The position numbers and the translations under genes were made by a program. From positions 1-6,380 of the forward strand of contig QMMS01000258.1 in the NCBI GenBank assembly GCA_003647375.1: 6,380 bases of DNA, read 5' to 3'. Under the pieces are notes generated by a model. It was not told where the DNA came from. It did not search any database and worked only from the letters and a program-made list of their open reading frames with translations. This document shows positions 1-6,309 of this stretch, piece by piece. The stretch is from Deltaproteobacteria bacterium (GTDB lineage: Bacteria; Desulfobacterota; Desulfobacteria; Desulfobacterales; B30-G6). Positions within the stretch are counted from its first letter, which is position 1. Each line of letters opens with the position of its first letter.

Positions 1-918
1 ACAGCAACATTCGGCCCCAACGTGCGGTTCCAGGAACCCATGTCCCGGCATACATCTCTCCGGGTAGGGGGACCGGCAGATGTCTACGTCGCACCCAAAG
101 AAAAATCTGATCTGGTGGTTCTTGTCCGATGGTTACAGGAAAACAGCCTCCCCTACTTCATCGTCGGCAACGGCACCAATCTGCTCGTCCTGGACAAAGG
201 CATCCGGGGAATCGTGATTTCAATGAAACGATGCCTGACAGATATCCAACACAAGGCCCTGGACAAGGAAAATGTCGTCGTGACATCGGGTACGGCCGCC
301 CGGCTCAATACACTCTGCAAATATGCCTCCGGCAACAGATTCAAGGGAATGAATTTTGCCCTGGGCATCCCCGGGACAGTCGGGGGTGCCATCTTCATGA
401 ATGCAGGAACAGATCACGGAAGCATGGCAGACGTGATCACTGCAGTGGTCGTACTCTCTCCCGACGGCGAACCCGTGCGGATCAAAAAGCATGCTTTGCA
501 GTTCCGCTACAGAAGACTCGATCTGAAGGAGCATCCAGGAGTGGGCGGAATGCAAAACCCCATCATCCTGGAGGGAGAATTTCGACTATCTGTTTCCGAC
601 AAGCATGAAATTGAAAAAGAGGCAAGTGCCATTATTCAAAAAAGAAGCACAATGCAACCACTGCATCAAAAAAGCGCGGGGTGCTTTTTTAAAAACCCGG
701 CCACAGGGAAATCAGCCGGAGAACTGATAGACCTGGCCGGCTTGAAAGGAAAGCGGATAGGAGATGCCCAGGTGTCCACCACCCACGCTAACTTCATCAT
801 CAACAAAGACAGGGCGACCGCTGCGGATATCCTTGAACTCAAAGATTTGATTCAGGAAGCCGTATTAACGTCATTCAACGTAACGCTTGAACCCGAGGTT
901 AAAATTGTTGGCACATAA
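1..918 (+). CDS. murB: UDP-N-acetylenolpyruvoylglucosamine reductase (MurB), 5' partial
   Basis: MurB is the cytoplasmic FAD enzyme that uses NADPH to reduce UDP-GlcNAc-enolpyruvate to UDP-MurNAc, the second committed step of peptidoglycan precursor synthesis. The frame is open to base 1. A GTG at 22 is the first possible start inside the window, but it lies only about 12 codons before the conserved HTSLRVGGPAD stretch, so the true start is probably upstream. Visible family motifs are GGPAD (67-81) and VGNGTNLL (163-186) of the FAD domain, GIPGTVGGAIFMNAG (364-408), FRYRR (502-516), SAGCFFKNP (673-699) and LEPEVK (886-903), which carries the catalytic Glu at 895-897. About 305 codons are visible and the protein ends just after the EVKIVG stretch, which fits the shorter type II MurB. 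The residue aligning with the usual catalytic Ser is Cys (682-684). The gene overlaps ftsQ. The family call is secure; the start is unknown. Confidence 0.96.
   Translation, partial: TATFGPNVRFQEPMSRHTSLRVGGPADVYVAPKEKSDLVVLVRWLQENSLPYFIVGNGTNLLVLDKGIRGIVISMKRCLTDIQHKALDKENVVVTSGTAARLNTLCKYASGNRFKGMNFALGIPGTVGGAIFMNAGTDHGSMADVITAVVVLSPDGEPVRIKKHALQFRYRRLDLKEHPGVGGMQNPIILEGEFRLSVSDKHEIEKEASAIIQKRSTMQPLHQKSAGCFFKNPATGKSAGELIDLAGLKGKRIGDAQVSTTHANFIINKDRATAADILELKDLIQEAVLTSFNVTLEPEVKIVGT
895..899 (+). promoter_or_regulatory. Probable ribosome binding site of ftsQ, inside the 3' end of murB
   Basis: GAGGT at 895-899 lies in the codons for the last conserved Glu-Val of MurB. It is 5 bases before a TTG at 905 and 8 bases before a second TTG at 908. 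The earlier TTG at 887 has no SD-like sequence in front of it. This site therefore favours 905 or 908 as the ftsQ start. It also suggests that ftsQ translation is coupled to termination of murB at 916-918. This is inferred from spacing only. Confidence 0.5.
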
Positions 919-1759
919 AAAAACCCGAAAAAATTTCTATAAAAACAGCACCGCCAGAAGACGGACCAAAAGGATCCAGCGTGTGCTCAGTTTTTTGAAA
1001 ATCATATCCGGCTTGTCGCTGGTGGCCGTCATGAGTTTTGCCTTCATCTTCGGATATGATCTTTTTACCCAGTCCGACTACTTTAAGACCGTCTACATCA
1101 ACATACAAGGCTGCAATACTCTCGATGAAAAGGCGGTTATCGCCCAGGCAAAACTGTCCCATGGGCTCAATATTTTCTCCGTGAATCTAACCACTACCCG
1201 CAAAAGGCTCCTGGCACATCCATGGATATCAGATGCTGAGGTCAGCCGGGAGATCCCTTCCGGCATCCAGATCCGTATCAAAGAACACGAGCCCCTGGCA
1301 ATTATCGATATCAACCGTAAATTCCTGCTAAACAAGCAGGGCGACCTCTTCAAGGAATGGGAAGTTACCGATCCGGTCAATCTGCCGGTCGTGGACGGGC
1401 TGTCTTTTTCTGACCTGAATGTCGGGGTCAGACCCTACAGCCGGCCCTTTAATGCGGTAATGACGGTTTTAAAACTGGGTCGACATGAAGGCAGCATACT
1501 CACCAACAAAGAGATACGAAAAATAGAGGTGGACAAGGATATCGGCCTGACAATTTATGCGAACAACAGCCTGGGAGCACTCAAACTGGGGTATGATGAT
1601 TACCCCAGTAAATTTAAAAGGCTTCAGGAAGTTCTCTTTTATCTCAAGAAAAATCAGAACATACCGGTATTGAACTCAATAGATCTGAACAACCCCAATC
1701 GGATTGTTGTCAATCTGAATCTGGAAAAACAACCCGCCAAGGGTCACAAGGAGGTGTAA
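905..1759 (+). CDS. ftsQ: Cell division protein FtsQ (DivIB family, POTRA domain)
   Basis: FtsQ is a bitopic inner-membrane divisome protein that recruits FtsB/FtsL and regulates septal peptidoglycan synthesis. The 284 residues from TTG 905 show a short, very basic cytoplasmic tail (about residues 5-26, rich in K/R), one hydrophobic membrane segment (about 27-51), and then a POTRA domain (about 60-128) that starts at the YFKTVYINIQG strand and contains a conserved HPWISDAEVSREIPS segment. A beta domain follows to about 275. The tail ends in charged residues encoding KEV before TAA. No ATG start is available upstream of the membrane segment. TTG 887, 905 or 908 are all possible, and 905/908 is preferred for the GAGGT in front of it. 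The gene overlaps murB by 14 bases and ends 1 base before ftsA, so the three are almost certainly one transcript. Sequence conservation in FtsQ is low; the call rests on architecture, POTRA motifs and dcw position. Confidence 0.93.
   Translation: MLAHKKTRKNFYKNSTARRRTKRIQRVLSFLKIISGLSLVAVMSFAFIFGYDLFTQSDYFKTVYINIQGCNTLDEKAVIAQAKLSHGLNIFSVNLTTTRKRLLAHPWISDAEVSREIPSGIQIRIKEHEPLAIIDINRKFLLNKQGDLFKEWEVTDPVNLPVVDGLSFSDLNVGVRPYSRPFNAVMTVLKLGRHEGSILTNKEIRKIEVDKDIGLTIYANNSLGALKLGYDDYPSKFKRLQEVLFYLKKNQNIPVLNSIDLNNPNRIVVNLNLEKQPAKGHKEV
1748..1755 (+). promoter_or_regulatory. Strong ribosome binding site of ftsA, inside the ftsQ stop region
   Basis: AAGGAGGT is a near-perfect anti-SD complement, 5 bases before GTG 1761. 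It is made from the last sense codons of ftsQ (AAG GAG GTG, then TAA). It decides the ftsA start as GTG 1761 and not the ATG at 1771, which is in another frame. The arrangement suggests translational coupling of ftsQ and ftsA. Confidence 0.85.
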
Positions 1760-1760
1760 G

Positions 1761-2987
1761 GTGCAGGGTCATGAAAATATCGTCGTCGGTCTGGATATTG
1801 GAACCACGAAAATATGTGCCGTGGTGGGAGAGGTTTCCAACGATGATATCAGCATCATCGGTATCGGAACGAGCCCATCCATCGGACTTCGAAAAGGGGT
1901 GGTCGTCAATATCGAGTCGACGGTGGATTCCATCAAGAAAGCGGTTGAAGAAGCTGAGTTAATGGCTGGCTGTGAAATCTCATCCGTATATGCCGGCATT
2001 GCCGGTGGACACATCACCGGCTTCAACAGCCGTGGCATTGTCGCCATTAAAGGCTCGGAAATTGCGCAAACCGATGTTGATCGTGTCATCGACGCAGCGC
2101 GTGCCGTTGCCATACCCATGGATCGGGAGGTCATCCACGTCCTGCCCCAGGAATACATCGTCGACGAACAAACGGGCATTCAGAACCCGGTCGGCATGGC
2201 CGGTGTCCGGCTGGAAGCAAAGATTCATATCGTGACAGGCGCCGTCACGTCCGCCCATAACATCGTTAAATGTGCCAATCGTTCCGGACTCGATGTCTGT
2301 GACATTGTTCTGGAATCCCTGGCTTCTGGAGAAGCTGTATTAACAAACGAAGAAAAAGAGTTAGGCACGGCACTTCTGGACCTGGGAGGCGGCACATCCG
2401 ATCTGGCCATATTCTCAGGGAAAAACATCAAGCATACTTTTGTATTGAGCCTGGGGGGTAACAACCTGACCAATGATATCGCCATCGGGTTGCGCGCTCC
2501 TCTGGCTGAGGCAGAAAAAATCAAGACCCGCTACGGTACCTGCTCTTCCAACAGTATCAGCAGCGAGGAAACCATAGAGGTTCCGGGAATGGGAGGACGG
2601 GAACCCAAAAAACTCCCCAGGCAGATTCTCGGAGAAATTCTCGAACCACGGATGGAGGAAATTTTTACCCTCATCCAGAGGGAAATATACCGGGCCGGTA
2701 TGGAGAATATCATCAACTCAGGCATGGTCATGACCGGCGGTACGGCTCTTTTGGACGGGATCAGTGATATCGCCGAATCCATATTCAACCTGCCCGTCCG
2801 GATCGGAAAGCCGAGTGGTATCAGCGGCCTCGTGGATGTCGTCAACAACCCCATGTATGCCACAGGGGTGGGTCTGGTCATATACGGTGTCAGAAACCAG
2901 GCTACTAAGAAATTCAGGATACGGGACAAAAATATTTTCAACGGTGTCATGAGCCAAATGCGTAAATGGTTCAAGGATGTCATATAG
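1761..2987 (+). CDS. ftsA: Cell division protein FtsA (actin-like FtsZ membrane anchor)
   Basis: FtsA is an actin-family ATPase that polymerises on the inner membrane, tethers FtsZ through the FtsZ C-terminal peptide and recruits later divisome proteins. The 408 residues are a normal family length. Visible motifs are phosphate-1 VVGLDIGTTK (Asp12), the FtsA-specific 1C/SHS2 subdomain (about 84-160), phosphate-2 LLDLGGGTSD (Asp207 to Asp214) and the adenosine motif GMVMTGGTAL (321-330). A C-terminal amphipathic helix follows, ending in MRKWFKDVI (about 393-408), which is the expected membrane-targeting sequence. The start is GTG, supported by the strong AAGGAGGT. It sits 1 base after ftsQ and 98 bases before ftsZ, the usual dcw order. 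All key motifs are intact and I see no frameshift. The 1C/SHS2 subdomain and the amphipathic tail favour FtsA over MreB or DnaK relatives. Confidence 0.98.
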   Translation: MQGHENIVVGLDIGTTKICAVVGEVSNDDISIIGIGTSPSIGLRKGVVVNIESTVDSIKKAVEEAELMAGCEISSVYAGIAGGHITGFNSRGIVAIKGSEIAQTDVDRVIDAARAVAIPMDREVIHVLPQEYIVDEQTGIQNPVGMAGVRLEAKIHIVTGAVTSAHNIVKCANRSGLDVCDIVLESLASGEAVLTNEEKELGTALLDLGGGTSDLAIFSGKNIKHTFVLSLGGNNLTNDIAIGLRAPLAEAEKIKTRYGTCSSNSISSEETIEVPGMGGREPKKLPRQILGEILEPRMEEIFTLIQREIYRAGMENIINSGMVMTGGTALLDGISDIAESIFNLPVRIGKPSGISGLVDVVNNPMYATGVGLVIYGVRNQATKKFRIRDKNIFNGVMSQMRKWFKDVI

Positions 2988-2989
2988 GT

Positions 2990-3022
2990 TTTTGGATAAC
3001 CTCGAGAAGCGTTTATCCAAAA
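2990..3022 (+). repeat. Perfect 10-bp inverted repeat in the ftsA-ftsZ gap
   Basis: TTTTGGATAA (2990-2999) is the exact reverse complement of TTATCCAAAA (3013-3022). The 13-base loop contains the palindrome CTCGAG. It lies right after the ftsA stop and about 60 bases before the ftsZ ATG. No T-run follows on either strand and the stem is AT-rich, so it does not look like a classic intrinsic terminator. It could be an mRNA hairpin that stabilises or cleaves the ftsA/ftsZ transcript, or an operator. The structure is seen directly; the role is unknown. Confidence 0.7.
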
Positions 3023-3075
3023 GAACAATATTTGAATAATACAATTTGGGGTAAAATCACAGCAACTCAACCAAC

Positions 3076-3081
3076 GGGAGG
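3076..3081 (+). promoter_or_regulatory. Ribosome binding site that fixes the ftsZ start
   Basis: GGGAGG lies 4 bases before ATG 3086. The same frame is open back to an ATG at 2966 inside ftsA, but those 40 extra codons read through the gap and resemble no FtsZ N-terminus. The SD sequence and the conserved FtsZ start pattern place the true start at 3086. Confidence 0.85.
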
Positions 3082-3085
3082 AAAC

Positions 3086-4270
3086 ATGTTTACTTACGTA
3101 GAAAACGACAAAACAGCTAAAATCAAGGTCATAGGCGTTGGCGGCGCAGGTGGCAACGCAATCAACAACATGATTGCCGGCAAACTGCAAGGAGTTAAAT
3201 TCATCTGCGCCAATACGGATGCCCAGGCACTCGAGGTATCCAAAGCAGAAATCAAACTCCAGCTGGGGGAGAAACTCACCGAAGGACTGGGTGCCGGAGC
3301 CAATCCAAACATTGGCAGGGATGCGGCATTAGAGAACAGAGATGCCATTCGAAAGTCGCTTGAAAACAGCCATATGGTTTTCATCACTGCCGGATTTGGG
3401 GGTGGGACCGGCACGGGAGCAGCACCCGTGATTGCAGATATCTGCAAGGAAATAGGGGCACTCACGGTTGCCGTGGTCACAAAACCATTCTCCTTTGAAG
3501 GCAAAAAACGCACCCGGCAGGCAGAGGAAGGTATCGAAACCCTGAAACAGGTTGCCGATACGGTTATTACAATACCCAACGACCGTCTGAGGGCTCTGGC
3601 TTCCAAAAACGCTAAAATGATCGAAATGTTCAAAAAGGCCGATGAAATCCTGCTCCATTCCGTCAAGGGCATCACGGATCTGATCATGATGCCGGGGCTG
3701 GTCAACCTCGATTTTGCTGATGTCAGAACCACCATGTCCAGAGCGGGTCTGGCCATCATGGGCATCGGCGTTTCAAGTGGAGAAAACCGGGCTATTGAAG
3801 CCGCTGAACGTGCCATATCCCATCCACTCCTGGAGGATATCGCCATCTCCGGAGCCAAAGGTGTCCTCATGAACATCACCTGCAACAGCGAACTGACCAT
3901 GGAAGAGATGACGGAAGCTTCCGAGCGCATCTACAACGAGGTAGGCGAGAATGCGGACATCATCTGGGGAGCTGTGGTTGACGATTCCATGGACGACGAA
4001 ATGAGTGTTACAGTCATTGCCACGGGCATTGGCGAGAAAGAGGACAAGGCCAAACCCGACAACGTTATGGAACACTCCTTCCGTGGCAGGGTCCGGGATA
4101 TCATCCCCTCAGACCTCGAAAATATCGTGGATTATGACGAACCCACATTTATCAGGAGAAAAGAGGCCGTGGGTGAATCAGGCGGCGCCTCCTACCGTGG
4201 ATACAAAGGGATCGTCATCGACAACAGTGATCTCGAGGTGCCGACCTTCTTGAGACGCAAAGCCGACTAA
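3086..4270 (+). CDS. ftsZ: Cell division protein FtsZ (tubulin-like GTPase)
   Basis: FtsZ polymerises with GTP at midcell to form the Z-ring that organises the divisome. The 394 residues contain the N-terminal nucleotide-binding stretch IKVIGVGGAGGNA (13-25), the tubulin signature GGGTGTG (105-111) and the T7 loop NLDFADV (207-213) with the catalytic acids Asp209 and Asp212. The C-terminal polymerisation domain runs to about 316 (IATGIGE). A linker of about 65 residues follows, then the C-terminal peptide EVPTFLRRKAD (384-394), which binds FtsA and other partners. A second, similar motif, DEPTFIRRK (351-359), lies inside the linker and is unusual enough to flag. The start at 3086 is chosen from the GGGAGG site and family N-termini. 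The gene follows ftsA in the normal order. Its own expression may be tuned by the inverted repeat in the 98-base leader. Confidence 0.99.
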   Translation: MFTYVENDKTAKIKVIGVGGAGGNAINNMIAGKLQGVKFICANTDAQALEVSKAEIKLQLGEKLTEGLGAGANPNIGRDAALENRDAIRKSLENSHMVFITAGFGGGTGTGAAPVIADICKEIGALTVAVVTKPFSFEGKKRTRQAEEGIETLKQVADTVITIPNDRLRALASKNAKMIEMFKKADEILLHSVKGITDLIMMPGLVNLDFADVRTTMSRAGLAIMGIGVSSGENRAIEAAERAISHPLLEDIAISGAKGVLMNITCNSELTMEEMTEASERIYNEVGENADIIWGAVVDDSMDDEMSVTVIATGIGEKEDKAKPDNVMEHSFRGRVRDIIPSDLENIVDYDEPTFIRRKEAVGESGGASYRGYKGIVIDNSDLEVPTFLRRKAD

Positions 4271-4301
4271 AACAAGATAATCTTATAGAATTTTGTTTGA
4301 T

Positions 4302-4308
4302 AAAGGAG
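4302..4308 (+). promoter_or_regulatory. SD-like AAAGGAG, unusually far from the radical SAM start
   Basis: AAAGGAG is the only good SD in the ftsZ to radical SAM gap. It is 22 bases before ATG 4331, which is too far for direct initiation by usual rules. It is 12 bases before ATG 4321, which opens a five-codon frame only. In the radical SAM frame a TGA at 4322-4324 rules out any earlier start. Either coupling through the mini-ORF or weak initiation at 4331 must be supposed. Confidence 0.45.
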
Positions 4309-4320
4309 CCGTCCCGTATT

Positions 4321-4338
4321 ATGAAACCTTATGGATAG
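4321..4338 (+). other. Five-codon mini-ORF (MKPYG) overlapping the next gene start
   Basis: ATG 4321 reads MKPYG and stops at TAG 4336-4338, just past ATG 4331 of the radical SAM gene and in a different frame. It is the ATG nearest the AAAGGAG at 4302-4308. Ribosomes ending here could restart at 4331, giving translational coupling. It may equally be chance, since so short a frame carries no coding evidence. Confidence 0.2.
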
Positions 4339-6067
4339 AAAAGGCGACACCGACCGACAAAGGCGCTTAGACGCGGAAATCTCCGTCATGGAAAAACAGG
4401 GGCGGCAGGGAAAAACAGCCGTTGTCCTGATATACCCGAACACGTACCACCTGGGTATGTCAAACCTGGGGTTCCAAACAGTCTATCGGCTTTTGAACGA
4501 ATTGGATGGTATCGTCTGTGAAAGGTCCTTCCTCCCGGATAAAGACGTGGCCAACACAGGCGATATCATCTCAATCGAATCCGGACGATCCATTTCGACC
4601 TTTGATATCATTGCCGTATCTCTATCCTTTGAAAACGACTACCCCAACCTGCTCACCATTCTTCAGAAAGCCGGACTTCCCTTCCGTTCCGCCCAGAGAG
4701 ATGAAACCCGCCCTCTCATCATCGCCGGGGGTGTTACCTGTTTGTTGAATCCTGCTCCCATCGCACCTTTTATAGACTGTTTTCTGATAGGCGAAGCAGA
4801 AGCCAATTTGCCCGGTTTTATGCGGATAGCCCAGGAAACCGATACGCGGGAAACCCTGTTGACCCGTGCAGCACAGGAAATAGAGGGAATTTATGTCCCG
4901 GGTTTCTACAGGGAAATCTATAACCCGGACAATACGTTTCAGGGATTGGAACCCCTGAAAGATGTCCCCCATGTCATAAAGAGAGCCTATGTCCGGGATA
5001 TCACCCAGACACCGACCTGCAGTACCATCGTGACACCCAATACCACGTTTGATCAAACCTATCTGATCGAGGTGTCCCGCGGCTGCCCTCACGGATGCCG
5101 CTTTTGCGGTGCCGGTTTCGTATACCGCCCTCCCCGTTTCAGAGATCCTGGTCTACTGGTATCGTGTATTCACGACGGGCGTGCCCATACCGACAAAATA
5201 GGCCTCGTGGGGGCGGCGGTTTCCGATCTCCCCGGACTCGACGACCTCTGCAGGGCCGCGGAAAAGACCGAAGCCCTTGTTTCCTTCAGTTCGCTCAGGG
5301 CGGATGCCCTTGACCTTAACCTGATTTCCCATCTGTCGAAAAGCAAGGTCAAAACAGCCACTATTGCTCCCGATGCCGGGTCTGAACGGTTACGCCGGTG
5401 CATCAACAAGGGTATCTCCGAAGAAAACATTCTGACTGCGGCAGAAGCGCTTGTCGCCAACGGCATCCCGAATCTAAAGCTCTATTTCATGATCGGTCTG
5501 CCCACGGAAACCATGGAAGATATCGAGGACATCGTCAAACTCTGCAAAAAGGTGAAACACGTTTTTTTGAAATCGAGTCGCACCAAGGGTCGCATGGGCG
5601 GGATAACAGTGAGTATCAATTCCTTCGTCCCCAAGCCCCACACACCGTTCCAATGGGCGGCCATGGATAGCATCCAGACCCTTAAGCTGAAACTCAAGCA
5701 TATTCAAAAAGATCTCAAACGTGTCCCAAACGTCCGTGTGAATGCCGATATCCTCCGATGGGCATCTGTACAGGCCCTCCTGTCCCGTGGAGATATGCGT
5801 GTAGCCAACACGCTGGAGGCCGTACATGACAATTGCGGCAACTGGCCAAAAACCCTTAAAGCCTCCACCATTAACACTGATTTCTATGTTCACAGGGAAA
5901 GAGGTTACGACGAAATCTTCCCCTGGGATTTTATCGATCACGGCATCCGGAAGTCTTATCTCTTGGCGGAATACCGAAAAGCCATGCGTGGTGACACAAC
6001 AGCCCCCTGTGATGTGGAAGTCTGCCGGAAATGCGGGGTCTGTGGGGATGAAAAGAATGAACAGTAG
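4331..6067 (+). CDS. B12-binding-domain radical SAM protein of unknown function (TIGR03960-like)
   Basis: This 578-residue protein has a cobalamin-binding-like N-terminal domain (about 28-190; YPNTYHLGMSNLG at 35-47, SLSF at 97-100, AGGVTC at 132-137, GEAE at 154-157). A radical SAM core (about 245-470) follows, with the 4Fe-4S motif RGCPHGCRFCG (Cys252, Cys256, Cys259), APDAGSERLR (346-355), KLYFMIGLPTET (383-394) and SFVPKPHTPFQW (431-442). A C-terminal Cys set (560, 565, 568, 571) could hold a second Fe-S cluster. The layout resembles the uncharacterised TIGR03960 group; I see no TRAM domain of methylthiotransferases and no fused DUF2344-type tail. The substrate is unknown. ATG 4331 is the first in-frame ATG after a TGA at 4322; a later ATG at 4388 would cut into the N-terminal lead-in. 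It sits 60 bases after ftsZ with no obvious terminator between, so it may share the dcw transcript. The superfamily call is firm, the family call less so. Confidence 0.9.
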   Translation: MDRKGDTDRQRRLDAEISVMEKQGRQGKTAVVLIYPNTYHLGMSNLGFQTVYRLLNELDGIVCERSFLPDKDVANTGDIISIESGRSISTFDIIAVSLSFENDYPNLLTILQKAGLPFRSAQRDETRPLIIAGGVTCLLNPAPIAPFIDCFLIGEAEANLPGFMRIAQETDTRETLLTRAAQEIEGIYVPGFYREIYNPDNTFQGLEPLKDVPHVIKRAYVRDITQTPTCSTIVTPNTTFDQTYLIEVSRGCPHGCRFCGAGFVYRPPRFRDPGLLVSCIHDGRAHTDKIGLVGAAVSDLPGLDDLCRAAEKTEALVSFSSLRADALDLNLISHLSKSKVKTATIAPDAGSERLRRCINKGISEENILTAAEALVANGIPNLKLYFMIGLPTETMEDIEDIVKLCKKVKHVFLKSSRTKGRMGGITVSINSFVPKPHTPFQWAAMDSIQTLKLKLKHIQKDLKRVPNVRVNADILRWASVQALLSRGDMRVANTLEAVHDNCGNWPKTLKASTINTDFYVHRERGYDEIFPWDFIDHGIRKSYLLAEYRKAMRGDTTAPCDVEVCRKCGVCGDEKNEQ

Positions 6068-6150
6068 ATACCCGGATCCAAAGGGCCCGGCGCTGATTCA
6101 ACCCTATAAGGTTTAATGTTATACACATTCACCGTTTGATAAATTCTAAA

Positions 6151-6196
6151 TCCGAATATCGAAATACGAAACAAATCCAAATATCAAATACTCAAA
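6151..6196 (+). repeat. Two imperfect tandem copies of a 21-25 base AT-rich unit
   Basis: The unit at 6151-6175 starts TCCGAATATCGAAATAC and the next at 6176-6196 starts TCCAAATATCAAATACT. They differ mainly by loss or change of the G in each CGAA. They lie at the left end of the larger repeat element and look like an old local duplication. Confidence 0.5.
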
Positions 6197-6276
6197 TGTT
6201 TCAAACAGAATGCTTAAACTTGTATCTCCAAGATCTTGTTTTGAACATTCGCAATTTGGATCATTCGGTATTGCCC

Positions 6277-6309
6277 TTCGACCTTGCTCAGGGCGGTGAG
6301 CCTGTCGAA
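6277..6309. repeat. GC-rich hairpin inside the terminal repeat element
   Basis: TTCGAC (6277-6282) pairs with GTCGAA (6304-6309) and GCTCA (6286-6290) with TGAGC (6297-6301), separated by a small internal loop and closed by GGGCGG (6291-6296). No T-run follows, so a terminator role is not supported. Similar TTCGAC...GTCGAA palindromes occur as dispersed intergenic repeats in many bacteria, by my recollection. Its GC content stands out from the AT-rich flanks and suggests a nested, separate repeat. Confidence 0.55.

Noticed and set aside
667..696. A6G and T6A5 runs in murB as a possible programmed frameshift site
   Set aside because: The runs are not in the phase needed for a -1 slippery heptamer relative to the murB frame, and no alternative product follows.
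3012..3057. Possible ftsZ promoter (TTTATC, 17 bases, AATAAT; or TTGAAT with TAAAAT 14 bases later)
   Set aside because: The first has only 3 of 6 matches at -35, the second has a spacer that is too short. AT-rich gaps give such matches by chance.
2966..3085. A 40-codon N-terminal extension of the FtsZ frame starting at ATG 2966
   Set aside because: It overlaps the ftsA end, runs through the inverted repeat, has no FtsZ-like sequence, and a good SD precedes ATG 3086.
3094..3930. A long open frame of 278 codons on the minus strand opposite ftsZ
   Set aside because: It is antisense to a fully conserved ftsZ, low in complexity and rich in Ser/Ala/Met, as expected for a shadow frame. No SD or family motif.
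4270..4298. Inverted repeat AAACAA/TTGTTT with inner AAGAT/ATCTT after ftsZ
   Set aside because: All arms are short and AT-rich with no T-run after them; not enough for a terminator.
241..5752. About 16 GATATC sites, well above the one or two expected by chance
   Set aside because: All but one I checked are in-frame GAT ATC (Asp-Ile) codon pairs, so protein sequence and codon preference explain them.
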